A stretch of DNA of 64,000 bases from JAIOSF01 sp047159865. GTDB lineage: Bacteria; Campylobacterota; Campylobacteria; Campylobacterales; Arcobacteraceae. Where the stretch lies: assembly GCF_047159865.1 (NCBI RefSeq), contig NZ_AP038804.1, positions 1,488,001 to 1,552,000 of the forward strand, read 5' to 3'. The notes under the pieces were generated by a model, which did not search any database, had not been told where the DNA came from, and saw nothing but the letters and a program-made list of their open reading frames with translations. Shown piece by piece: positions 17,159 to 26,058 of the stretch (position 1 is its first letter; the number at the start of each line of letters is the position of its first letter). The position numbers were made by a program, and so were the translations under genes.

Positions 17159-20100
17159 CTAAGAATTCTTATTGAATTTCTGATTCATTTTTTTATTTTT
17201 TATAAACTTCTCTTTGATTCTCATAACAAGATAGAAAAATAACGGGATAAAGATAACTCCTATAACCATAGCAGCAACCATACCACCAACAACAGTTGTA
17301 CCAATAATATGACGACTTGCACTACCAGCTCCACTACTTAAAGCAAGAGGTAAAGTACCAGCAATAAAAGCCAATGAAGTCATAACAATTGGACGAAATC
17401 GTAATCGTGCTGCTTCAATAGTAGCATCGAGTAGATCCATACCAGCGTGCATTTTTTCCATCGCAAACTCTACAATTAAAATAGCATTTTTCGCACTCAA
17501 TCCAACCAGTGTAATAAGCCCAACTTGGAAATATATATCTGATTCTAATCCTCTTAAATAAACAGCTAATGCTGCCCCAAATAGTGCAATAGGAATAGAG
17601 ATAATAACTGACATCGGAATACTCCAGCTTTCATATAAAGCTGCCAAAATCAAAAATACAAAAATAGCAGCATAAAGAGTTGTATAATCAGGTTCATTCT
17701 CTAGCTTCTTTTCCTGATAAGTTGTACCAGCCCAAGCTATAGTATATCCCTCAGGTAAAATACTTGTCGCAATCTCTTCGATGGCTCTTGTTGCGTCACT
17801 TGAAGCAAATCCCATACTTGGACTTCCTGTAACTTTTGCTGCGTTAAACATATTAAATCTTTGGATAACACTTGCATCAACTTTTCTTTCAATATTAATA
17901 AGTTCACTAATTGGTATAAGGTTACCCTCTTGTGAAGATTTTACAAAAGTACTTTTAAACTGTTCTCTTGTTGCTCTATATTCTGATTTAGATTGGATAT
18001 TTACATGAAAAGTTCTTCCGTATAAATTGAAATCATTAATATACCCTTGACCATAAGTTTGTTGAATAATTTTAAAAATACTACTTACAGGGACATCCAT
18101 AGCTTTTGCTTTGTCTCTATTTATTGTCAATAAATACTGTGGAATATTTGTATTTAATGTTGTTCTAGGTCCTGTAAGGCGTGGATCTTCAGCTGCTTTT
18201 GCAACAATTTGTTGAACATAAGTATTTAACACAGAAAGTTCTCCACCTGTTCTATCTTGTATCCACATCTCAAAACCACCTGTTGTACTCATCCCTCTAA
18301 TTGGAGGAGGATTTACAGCCAATACAAATGCTTCTTTACTTGTTTGAGCAAATTGTCCCATAAATTGACCGGCAATTGCTTGTGAACTTTGACTTTTCAA
18401 TGGTCGTTCATCCCATGGTTTTAACAATGCAAACATAAGTGTAGCATCAGTTTTATAAGCAAAAGTTGTAATATCAAGCCCTGTAATATTTGCAGTTGCT
18501 TTTACATCAGGGTGTGCTAAGATTTGTTTCTCAATTTCACTTGAGATTTTTGAAGATTCACCAAGTGATGTTGATGGCATCATAAATGCAAAAACCATTA
18601 ACGAACCTTTATCCTCATTTGGAACAAGACCATTTGGAGTTGCTTGCATAAGTGCAAATGTAGAATAAATCAAAATAGCAAATAAACCTAATGATAAAAA
18701 CCATAATCGTATTGTTCGTTTTGTAACTCCTACAAAAACAGTCGTTAACCAGTCAAAAAAGTCATTAAATTTTTTAATAGGATAGTATGGTTCAGGCTCA
18801 TGTTCTTTTAAGAAAACAGCACAAAGTGCAGGTGTAAGTGTAAGTGCAACGAAACCAGAAATAACAACAGCCATAACAATTGTAATAGCAAATTGTTTAT
18901 ACATAACTCCTGTAAATCCACCACTTAAAGCAGCAGGGATAAATACAGCAGATAAAACAAGAATAATAGCAATAAGAGGAGTTGTAAGTTCTTTCATAGC
19001 TTCTATTGTTGCTTCTTTTACTTTTAAACCTTTTGTTCGTAAGTTTCTTTCAACATTTTCAATAACAATAATAGCATCATCAACAACTAATCCAATAGCC
19101 AAAATCATACCAAACAATGTAAGTAAATTGATAGAAAAACCAGCTGCATAAAGTCCTGCAAATGTTCCAATAACAGAAACAGGTATCGCTAAAACAGGAA
19201 TAATAGTAGCTCTAAAATTTCCTAAAAATAAATAGATCAATATAATAACAAATATAATTGCTTCTATTAATGTTTTAACAACCTCTTTAATAGATTGATC
19301 AACAAAAAGCGTAGCATCATAAGGCACATTGTATTCTAAACTATCTGGAAATTTTTTTGATAATTTTACCATAAGTGAATCTAATTCAGAAGATACTTCA
19401 AGTGCATTTGCCCCAGGAGATAAGAAAATACCAACAGGAATCATAGGATTTGTTGAAAATTTTGCAGAAGTATAAATATTATCAGTTCCAAGTTTAATCT
19501 CGGCTACATCGCTTAGTCGTAAAGTTGAACCATCTTTATTTGAACGGATGATGATATTGTTAAATGCTTCTACATTTTTCAAACGACCTTCTGTTGTGAT
19601 TGTATATGTAAAAGGTGTGATTTGATTTATTGGTTCACTTCCAACTCTTCCTGTTGAATACTGATTATTTTGACTACTAATAGCAGAATCTATATCATTT
19701 GAAGTAAGACCATAAAATGATAATTTAGCAGGATCTACCCAAATTCGTATAGCATAATCTTTTGCACCAAATACAGTAGCCTCACCGATACCTTTAATTC
19801 TTTTTATATCATCTAGAACATTAACTGTAATATAATTTGATATAAATGTTGTATCGTATTTTTGGTCTTTTGAAGTAAAAGCGAGTACCTTTAACATATC
19901 TGGTGATCGTTCTTTTACACTGATACCTTGTCTTTGAACCTCACTTGGAAGTGAAGATAAAGCTAGTTGTACACGGTTATTTACATCTACTTTTGCTTGA
20001 GAAACATCAGTACCAACTTCAAAAACAACACTTAAACTTAGAGTTCCACTTGGACTAGCTGTTGATGTTATATACATCATATTATCTACACCATTAATCG

Positions 20101-20305
20101 CATTTTCTAATACAGTAGCAACTGTACTTGAAAGTGTTTTTGCATCAGCCCCAGGATAAGTAGCAGATACATTTATTTGTGGTGGAGTTACTCCAGGATA
20201 CTCTTTAATAGGCAGTAGCTTAATTGAGATAAGCCCTGCAAGAATGATTAAAATAGACAATACAGTAGCAAATATTGGTCTATTTATAAAAAATTTTGAA
20301 AACAT
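17159..20305 (-). CDS. HAE1-type RND multidrug efflux pump (AcrB/MexB/CmeB-like)
   Basis: 1048 residues. It begins MFSKFFINRPIFATVLSI, typical for AcrB-type pumps, with the hydrophobe/amphiphile signature LLPIKEYPGVTPPQINVSATYPGA. TM4 holds GLVVDDAIIVIENVER with the Asp-Asp proton relay, and the C-terminal half has GLITLVGLSAKNAILIVEFA. Family length is normal (1030-1050). Inner membrane, proton-driven export of drugs, detergents or bile-like compounds. Last gene of the tetR-OMF-adaptor-pump operon, 10 bases after the adaptor. Confidence 0.95.
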   Translation of the reverse strand: MFSKFFINRPIFATVLSILIILAGLISIKLLPIKEYPGVTPPQINVSATYPGADAKTLSSTVATVLENAINGVDNMMYITSTASPSGTLSLSVVFEVGTDVSQAKVDVNNRVQLALSSLPSEVQRQGISVKERSPDMLKVLAFTSKDQKYDTTFISNYITVNVLDDIKRIKGIGEATVFGAKDYAIRIWVDPAKLSFYGLTSNDIDSAISSQNNQYSTGRVGSEPINQITPFTYTITTEGRLKNVEAFNNIIIRSNKDGSTLRLSDVAEIKLGTDNIYTSAKFSTNPMIPVGIFLSPGANALEVSSELDSLMVKLSKKFPDSLEYNVPYDATLFVDQSIKEVVKTLIEAIIFVIILIYLFLGNFRATIIPVLAIPVSVIGTFAGLYAAGFSINLLTLFGMILAIGLVVDDAIIVIENVERNLRTKGLKVKEATIEAMKELTTPLIAIILVLSAVFIPAALSGGFTGVMYKQFAITIVMAVVISGFVALTLTPALCAVFLKEHEPEPYYPIKKFNDFFDWLTTVFVGVTKRTIRLWFLSLGLFAILIYSTFALMQATPNGLVPNEDKGSLMVFAFMMPSTSLGESSKISSEIEKQILAHPDVKATANITGLDITTFAYKTDATLMFALLKPWDERPLKSQSSQAIAGQFMGQFAQTSKEAFVLAVNPPPIRGMSTTGGFEMWIQDRTGGELSVLNTYVQQIVAKAAEDPRLTGPRTTLNTNIPQYLLTINRDKAKAMDVPVSSIFKIIQQTYGQGYINDFNLYGRTFHVNIQSKSEYRATREQFKSTFVKSSQEGNLIPISELINIERKVDASVIQRFNMFNAAKVTGSPSMGFASSDATRAIEEIATSILPEGYTIAWAGTTYQEKKLENEPDYTTLYAAIFVFLILAALYESWSIPMSVIISIPIALFGAALAVYLRGLESDIYFQVGLITLVGLSAKNAILIVEFAMEKMHAGMDLLDATIEAARLRFRPIVMTSLAFIAGTLPLALSSGAGSASRHIIGTTVVGGMVAAMVIGVIFIPLFFYLVMRIKEKFIKNKKMNQKFNKNS

Positions 20306-20315
20306 CTATTTCCTT

Positions 20316-21437
20316 TTATTGGTTGATTATTTTGTCTACTGTTAATGGTTGACCAGGTTTTACTTTAAAGAAATTGTTTACAATAACTCTATCACCACTT
20401 TGCAATGGTCCACCTGCAACAACATAATTATTTCCAGTTTCTTTCCCAATTTGAACAGGTTTAACTGACGCTACACCATTATTTTCAACAAATACAATAG
20501 TTCCCATAGGATTTTGTAAAAGTGCTTTTTGAGGAATAGTTATAACATTTTTTTGAACTATACCATTGAGTGTTACTCGTATAAAATTTCCAGGTACCAA
20601 AGTATTATTTGGGTTATCTATGATCGCTCGCATTTTAACAGTTGAAGTTTTTTGATCAATCACTGCATCAATAAAATCAACTACACCACTTTCTTGTGTA
20701 GTTTTTCCATTGAGTGTTACTTTTACCTCTATTTTATTATCAGAAGGGAGTGACCACAAACTACTTTGAATATTTTTATAATCACTTAAAGGCATAGAAA
20801 AATCAAGAAACACTTGATTGTTTTGGGTGATTTTTACCAAAGCTGAACTTCCATCACTTTGCACTAAATTACCAATATCAATTTTTTTCACACCAGCAAT
20901 TCCTGAAATGGGTGCTTTTACATTTGTATAGTTCAAGTCAATTTGAGCTTGTTTTAAAACTGCTTTTGACATAGAAAGTGAAGCTAAAGCATTTTCATAA
21001 GTAGAAAGAGCAGTGTCACGACTTTCTACACTTACAGCTTTACTTTTAAAAAGTTTTTTAATTCTTGACCAATTTCTTTGGGCATTATTTAAAGTAGCTT
21101 GTGCCATCTCTACAGATGCAATAGCAGCATCTACTTTTGCTTGATAGATATCATCCTCTATTTTAAATAAAAGGTCCCCTTTTGTTACTTGAGTTCCTTC
21201 TATAAAAAGTTTTTTCTGAAGAACTCCTTGAACTCTAGCATATACCTCTACATCTTGAAATGATTTTATTTGTGCTGGATATTTTAGGTTTATTGCTAAA
21301 CTACTAGCTTTTGGTACGATGTATATATCTGCTTTTGGAGCTTTTTTTGCAGGTTGTGCATCAGCTCCTAGTAAAAATGTTGGTACGGCTAATGCTGTAA
21401 CAACTAATAGTGATACTTTTTTTGTTAATTGTTTCAT
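20316..21437 (-). CDS. RND periplasmic adaptor (AcrA/MexA/CmeA-like)
   Basis: 373 residues. Signal peptide of about 24 residues (ends LLGA) without a lipobox cysteine, unlike E. coli AcrA and Campylobacter CmeA. Adaptor signature: lipoyl half VEVYARVQGVLQKKLFIEGT, alpha-hairpin (about 95-165), second lipoyl half APISGIAGVKKIDIGNLV, then beta-barrel and membrane-proximal domains. It contains one acidic N-glycosylation sequon, D-L-N-Y-T with Asn169, worth noting because the Campylobacter homologue is a known N-glycoprotein. However, D-L-x-Y-T is also a common adaptor motif. Overlaps the OMF stop by four bases. Confidence 0.93.
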   Translation of the reverse strand: MKQLTKKVSLLVVTALAVPTFLLGADAQPAKKAPKADIYIVPKASSLAINLKYPAQIKSFQDVEVYARVQGVLQKKLFIEGTQVTKGDLLFKIEDDIYQAKVDAAIASVEMAQATLNNAQRNWSRIKKLFKSKAVSVESRDTALSTYENALASLSMSKAVLKQAQIDLNYTNVKAPISGIAGVKKIDIGNLVQSDGSSALVKITQNNQVFLDFSMPLSDYKNIQSSLWSLPSDNKIEVKVTLNGKTTQESGVVDFIDAVIDQKTSTVKMRAIIDNPNNTLVPGNFIRVTLNGIVQKNVITIPQKALLQNPMGTIVFVENNGVASVKPVQIGKETGNNYVVAGGPLQSGDRVIVNNFFKVKPGQPLTVDKIINQ

Positions 21438-22663
21438 TTAATAAATTCCTGTATATTTTTATTTGTATAGTAGTAGTATGAACAATAGGCTATTTGAAGA
21501 TTATTAAGAGCTGTTTTGTATTGTGCTTTTGCATCTGTTTTTACAGTTAAGGCATCTAAATATGCTATATTATCAATTGTTCCTACTCTGTATTTTTCAG
21601 TGATTGTTTCATAGGCACTATTTGCAGAATCAAGTGAACTTTTTGCACTTGTAATTTGAGCTTTGATGGTCTCTATCTTTGAAAGAGCTAAATGTACATT
21701 AATATCTTGAATCTGTTCTTGTTGAGCAATCTCTTTTTCAAGTGCTTGCTTTTGTACAAGTAATGCTTCTTTTTGCTTTTGTGTTGTTCCATTGTCAAAA
21801 AGTCTTAAGTTGAGTGTTACCATAAGTTTATTTTGGTCATCTAACCCCTCAGTATGGTCTATGTCTGTTCTCCCATAATCATAAAAACTATAAGTGTTTT
21901 CTACTTTTAATTTTGGCATATAAGTTGAGTTAAGGCTATTTGCTGAATACATTAATGAATCTGCATTTTGTTTGAGTGCTTTGATTGAATCATCAATCTC
22001 TTTTGTAATATTATTTGGAATAGTAATCTCTGATTCTTCAAATGTATCTACTTTTTTCCCAATTTTTATACTAAAGAGTTTTTTTAAAGAAAGAATTTGA
22101 TACTTTGTAGTGTCTATCTCATATATATTATTACTATATGCAGCTTGTAATTTATCTACATCATCTTTTGTAGTTGTTCCAACTTCATAAAACTTTTTAA
22201 CTCTTTCTAGTTCAGCTAAAAGTTGTATTTGTTTCTCTTTAAGAGCTTCTAGTGATGCTTCAATACTTTTTATAGTATAAAAATCTTCTACTATTGAAAG
22301 TTGTAAACTTTTTTTATATGAACTTAAATCAAAAGATGAAGCTTGTAATAACGCTTTATTTTGTTTCACAAGATTTGATCTGTATCCACCATCATATATA
22401 TCTAGTCCAACAGTTGCATAGCCTGTATAAACTTCGCCAGCTGCGCCAGGTGTTCTTTGGTTCAGATTTTGATATGCACCCCCAATATCTAGTGTTGGAT
22501 AATAGCCACTTTTGGCAGAATCTAGCTCTAGATTTTTTGATTTTTGTGTTAATGTTTTTGAAACTACGATATTATTATTTGTAGTTGCAAACTCTAATAA
22601 TGATTTTAAATTATCCGCATATAAAAATGCAGGTACTAATAAAAACAATACTCTTTTTTTCAT
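21434..22663 (-). CDS. TolC-family outer-membrane channel
   Basis: 409 residues with a signal peptide (about 1-16, ending LYA) and two OEP repeats of long helices. TolC-type features include SGYYPTLDIGGAYQNLNQRTPG (about 54-75) in the first repeat and the paired YMPKLKVENTYSFYDYG in the second, followed by LFDNGTTQKQKEA. Forms the outer-membrane exit duct for the RND pump of this operon. It overlaps both neighbours by four bases, so the operon is translationally coupled. Confidence 0.9.
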   Translation of the reverse strand: MKKRVLFLLVPAFLYADNLKSLLEFATTNNNIVVSKTLTQKSKNLELDSAKSGYYPTLDIGGAYQNLNQRTPGAAGEVYTGYATVGLDIYDGGYRSNLVKQNKALLQASSFDLSSYKKSLQLSIVEDFYTIKSIEASLEALKEKQIQLLAELERVKKFYEVGTTTKDDVDKLQAAYSNNIYEIDTTKYQILSLKKLFSIKIGKKVDTFEESEITIPNNITKEIDDSIKALKQNADSLMYSANSLNSTYMPKLKVENTYSFYDYGRTDIDHTEGLDDQNKLMVTLNLRLFDNGTTQKQKEALLVQKQALEKEIAQQEQIQDINVHLALSKIETIKAQITSAKSSLDSANSAYETITEKYRVGTIDNIAYLDALTVKTDAKAQYKTALNNLQIAYCSYYYYTNKNIQEFIK

Positions 22664-23256
22664 TTTTTTCCTTTCATTGAATCGAATATAAAATCGATAT
22701 AAGTGTTTAAATCTTCTTGTAAATTGATAATACCACTTGTGGATATACTTGATATAAATGTTCCTTTTGACAAAACAAAAAATATACCAGAATAGGTAAT
22801 GGCATCTTGAGATAACTCTTTGTTATTGATCCCCTCTTGTAAAATACTTTTTATCCAAGTATCATAATAGGTATATACTTTTGTTTGATAAACCAAAATC
22901 TTTTCATTTGGGTTTGTTAAACAAATTGCATTGAAGTCCTTAAACAATTCTCGTAATTCTGCACTTGAATCTGCATAGAAGAACTCAAAAAATATTTTTA
23001 TTTTTTCACGAGCAGATTTTACTGAGGCTAATCTTTGTTTTTTTGTTAAATCAGCTTCTTGTAATAAAATATCGACTAACTCAAAAACTATATCTTCTTT
23101 ATTGTCAAAATAATCATAAATACTTCCTTTACCTATACCTGCTGTTTGTGCTATTTTTGATATAGTTAAGTTTTTTATAGAATTTTGAACAAATAAATCT
23201 TTACAAGATAAAGCAATTGTTTTTCTTTTTTCTATTTTATCTACAGTTCTTGCCAA
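22660..23256 (-). CDS. TetR/AcrR-family repressor of the RND efflux operon
   Basis: 198 residues. N-terminal TetR helix-turn-helix (about 10-57; LTISKIAQTAGIGKGSIYDYFDNKEDIVFELV) and an all-helical ligand-binding domain after it. The start is TTG, chosen because AAAGGAGG lies 5 bases upstream, a very strong ribosome-binding site. It is first in the operon and a perfect-arm palindrome sits just upstream, so autoregulation and repression of the downstream efflux genes is the expected circuit, as for CmeR/AcrR. Inducing ligand unknown. Confidence 0.93.
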   Translation of the reverse strand: MARTVDKIEKRKTIALSCKDLFVQNSIKNLTISKIAQTAGIGKGSIYDYFDNKEDIVFELVDILLQEADLTKKQRLASVKSAREKIKIFFEFFYADSSAELRELFKDFNAICLTNPNEKILVYQTKVYTYYDTWIKSILQEGINNKELSQDAITYSGIFFVLSKGTFISSISTSGIINLQEDLNTYIDFIFDSMKGKK

Positions 23257-23273
23257 AATACCTCCTTTTTCTC

Positions 23274-23292
23274 ATGACCGACCATCAGTCAT
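23274..23292. promoter_or_regulatory. TetR-type operator of the efflux operon
   Basis: TGACCGACCATCAGTCA flanked by A and T forms a 19-bp palindrome ATGAC-x-GA-xxx-TC-x-GTCAT. It lies 18 bases before the tetR start, between a likely -10 (TATCAT on the minus strand, about 23303-23308) and the ribosome-binding site, where bound repressor would block transcription. Confidence 0.85.
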
Positions 23293-23413
23293 TTTTTGGA
23301 TGATAGTATTTATTCTCTAATATAAGGCTTAATTATTGGTTTTAGTTAAGAAGAGTAAATTTAATTCATAAAAAGAAAATATAGTTTTTTCTTTATTTAA
23401 ATACTTATAATGT

Positions 23414-23419
23414 TATAAT
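23414..23419 (+). promoter_or_regulatory. TATAAT -10 box of the NlpC/P60 lipoprotein gene
   Basis: Perfect TATAAT 32 bases before the ATG at 23451; GATGAAAGAAA precedes the start. The stretch 23293-23413 also carries the divergent tetR promoter and nothing else recognisable. Confidence 0.45.
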
Positions 23420-23450
23420 AAATTCTAAAAATGATGAAAGAAACTCTACA

Positions 23451-24752
23451 ATGTACAAACTATTCAAACTCTTAAATTTAATGATAATTATAACAATTTT
23501 TTCAGGATGTGTGAAAGAAAATACTTACAAACACCCTATAAAAGATTTAGAAGATATAAAACAAAAACCTACACTTTATACAAAGAATTTCAAAAAAATT
23601 TCTTATAAGTCAAAGAATGAATTTATAAAAGAGTATAAAAAATATTACTTTTATCCTTGGCACATAAATCGATTTTCAGTTAGTTACAAAAATGCAACTT
23701 GGGGAAATATGTATTCAAAAATGGATGTCTATTCAGAAAACTTGACCCCTATCTCAAAAAATTGGTTCAAATCTATTATCGATGAATCAAATTTTAAAAA
23801 GTTTAACACTCTAAGAAAAAAAGCAATTACTATAAATAGTTCTCATATAAGAGTTTTTCCAACAGTGAGTAAAATTTTTTATGACCCAAAAAAAGCAGGA
23901 GAGGGTTTCCCTTTTGATTATAATGAAAATTCTAGTATCAAAATAAACACACCACTTTTTGTATCACATCTATCAAAAAATAAACTATGGGCATATATCG
24001 AATCAAGTGTCGCTATTGGATGGATAAAAGTAAGTGATATAGCGTATGTAAACAAGAAGTTTAGAAAAACTTTTGAAAATAACAACTATTATATAAGTAT
24101 AAAAGATGATACAAATATTTATAAAAATGGTTATCTACTTAAAAGTGTTAGCTTAGGCACACTTTTCCCTAAAGCAAAAAAAGGTTTTATAATAGCTTCA
24201 AAAGATTATAAAAACAATGCTTTTATCCGAGTAATAGATAGAAATAGAAACTTAAAGAAACTTGGATTGGATTTTAATTTAGAAAATATTACAAAAATTA
24301 GCAATGAACTTATAGGTGAACGCTATGGATGGGGAGGATTGCTTGAAAATAGAGACTGTTCTTTGATGACAAAAGATTTTTATGCCCCTTTTGGAATATT
24401 TTTAAATAGAAACTCTGGTATGCAAAAAAATAATGGACACTCAATTGATATAAGTAAGATGGATGATATACAGAAAAAAGAGTTTATTTTGAACAATGCT
24501 GTACCTTTTCAAACTCTTATTTATCTACCAGGACATATTATGATTTATGTAGGGGTAAAAGAGAATGAACCACTAGTGTTTCACAATGTTTGGGGTGTTA
24601 AAACGATAGATAAAAATGGGAAAGAGGGGAGAAGTGTTATAGGAAAAGCTGTGGTAACGACCCTTTCATTTGGAAAAGAGTTGGAAAACTATTCACAAGA
24701 GTATTCATTGTTAAGCCGTATTGAGGCAATCACAATGATTACATCTATATGA
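23451..24752 (+). CDS. NlpC/P60-type cell-wall hydrolase lipoprotein with SH3 domains
   Basis: 433 residues. Lipoprotein signal peptide with lipobox FSGC (Cys20), so membrane-anchored and periplasmic. The middle part has bacterial SH3-like segments (about 125-200, with the INSSHIRVFPTVSKIFYDP start, and about 205-265). The C-terminal NlpC/P60 papain-like domain has the catalytic Cys in GWGGLLENRDCSLMTKDF and the His in LPGHIMIYVG. The layout matches the SH3b1/SH3b2/NlpC_P60 peptidoglycan endopeptidases. Role: cell-wall remodelling or recycling. Stand-alone gene with its own promoter, convergent with the antiporter gene. Confidence 0.87.
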   Translation: MYKLFKLLNLMIIITIFSGCVKENTYKHPIKDLEDIKQKPTLYTKNFKKISYKSKNEFIKEYKKYYFYPWHINRFSVSYKNATWGNMYSKMDVYSENLTPISKNWFKSIIDESNFKKFNTLRKKAITINSSHIRVFPTVSKIFYDPKKAGEGFPFDYNENSSIKINTPLFVSHLSKNKLWAYIESSVAIGWIKVSDIAYVNKKFRKTFENNNYYISIKDDTNIYKNGYLLKSVSLGTLFPKAKKGFIIASKDYKNNAFIRVIDRNRNLKKLGLDFNLENITKISNELIGERYGWGGLLENRDCSLMTKDFYAPFGIFLNRNSGMQKNNGHSIDISKMDDIQKKEFILNNAVPFQTLIYLPGHIMIYVGVKENEPLVFHNVWGVKTIDKNGKEGRSVIGKAVVTTLSFGKELENYSQEYSLLSRIEAITMITSI

Positions 24753-24758
24753 GTTTAG

Positions 24759-25958
24759 TTAAACACACTCTGCTTTAAAATACTTTTTCAGTAAAAATGG
24801 TGGTATAACTGTTGTGATGATGATTACAAAAATAAGCATTGCATAGATATCATTGGGTAAAACCCCATTTACTCTTCCCATCTCTGCAAAGATAAGACCA
24901 ACTTCTCCTCTAGGAATCATTGAAACTCCTATAATTGCATTGTTTCGTATAGATTTTTGAAAGATGAAAAAAGCTCCTATAAATTTACTGATAAAAGCAA
25001 TAGAGATAAAACTCAACCCCATAAGCCAAAAAGATGAAGAACTAAAGTCAATGACTCGTAAATCCATAGATAAACCAACCATTACAAAAAAAATAGGTGT
25101 AAATATTTGGATAATAGGTGTCATATTTGACTGTACATCTTTTAGTAGTTTTTCATTAGTACTTAAAAATGTACCAAAAGGTAAGAAAAATCTTCTAGAA
25201 AGGGCAATTCCTGCAGCAAATGATCCTAAAATAGCAGGTGCACCAACAAGATGAGAGAGGTATGCAAAAAGTAAAATAAGAGAGATAATAATAGTTGGAA
25301 TATATCCTGGTACTAAATGCTTTCCATGAAATTTATGAATCATAAATGACAATGTTTTAGCTAGTAAAGGTGCTAAAACTAAAAACATAAGAACCATACC
25401 TGCTACATTTAAAGTATGAGTGAAGTTAGCCTCTTGTGATATAGAAAAATCGTAAATGAAAACTAAAAGAATAATTCCAATGATATCATCAAGAACAGCA
25501 GCCCCTATAACAATTTGAGCAATATTTGTTTTTTCCATGTGGATATCTTTGAGTACACGAAGTGTGATACCAATACTTGTAGCAGTAAGTGTTCCTGCTA
25601 TAAAGAGTGAAATATTAAAAGATAAACCAAATATATAATATGCAAGCGCTAAGCCAAAAATAAATGGTAAAACAACACCTAGTATAGCAACAACAAAAGA
25701 TTTCAATCCAGCATCTTTTAATCGTTTAAAATCAGTTTCCAATCCAACTTCAAATAAAAGTAAAATAATACCAATCTCTGCAAGTATTTTCAAAATCTCA
25801 TTGGGTTGCACAATGCCTAAAATAGATGAACCTAAAAGAATACCCGCAAACAATTCTCCCAACACAGATGGGATACCAAATCGAGCAAAGAGTTCACCTA
25901 AAAATCGAGCTACAATTAATATGAGAAATAAGGTTAAAAAAAAGTCATGCGTTTCCAT
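24759..25958 (-). CDS. CPA2-family cation/proton antiporter
   Basis: 399 residues with about 12 hydrophobic helices. The CPA2 core signature is present: GELFAGILLGSSILG near the N-terminus, TATSIGITLRVL, and the paired acids in GAAVLDDIIGIILL, which bind Na+ or K+/H+ in NapA-like transporters. The protein stops after the membrane domain and lacks the KTN/RCK nucleotide-binding domain of KefB/KefC, so regulation by glutathione is not expected. Inner membrane; Na+/H+ or K+/H+ exchange cannot be distinguished. Divergent from gdhA across 100 bases. Confidence 0.9.
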   Translation of the reverse strand: METHDFFLTLFLILIVARFLGELFARFGIPSVLGELFAGILLGSSILGIVQPNEILKILAEIGIILLLFEVGLETDFKRLKDAGLKSFVVAILGVVLPFIFGLALAYYIFGLSFNISLFIAGTLTATSIGITLRVLKDIHMEKTNIAQIVIGAAVLDDIIGIILLVFIYDFSISQEANFTHTLNVAGMVLMFLVLAPLLAKTLSFMIHKFHGKHLVPGYIPTIIISLILLFAYLSHLVGAPAILGSFAAGIALSRRFFLPFGTFLSTNEKLLKDVQSNMTPIIQIFTPIFFVMVGLSMDLRVIDFSSSSFWLMGLSFISIAFISKFIGAFFIFQKSIRNNAIIGVSMIPRGEVGLIFAEMGRVNGVLPNDIYAMLIFVIIITTVIPPFLLKKYFKAECV

Positions 25959-26019
25959 GATTTATTATAACACCTTTTACGATATTTTTCTCATAAAGTT
26001 ATAACAAATTTATTTTTGA

Positions 26020-26025
26020 TATAAT
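26020..26025 (+). promoter_or_regulatory. TATAAT -10 box of gdhA
   Basis: TTTTTGATATAATC gives a perfect -10 34 bases before the ATG; the same T-rich context occurs before gspG at 59390. AAAGGA is the ribosome-binding site. Confidence 0.55.
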
Positions 26026-26058
26026 CACTTCAAATGTTATAATAAAGGATAGGTAGTA

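Noticed and set aside
22294..22584. 96-codon forward frame inside the TolC-family gene
   Set aside because: Antisense to a conserved OMF gene in a coupled operon; composition (Leu/Tyr/Gln) is that of a shadow frame.
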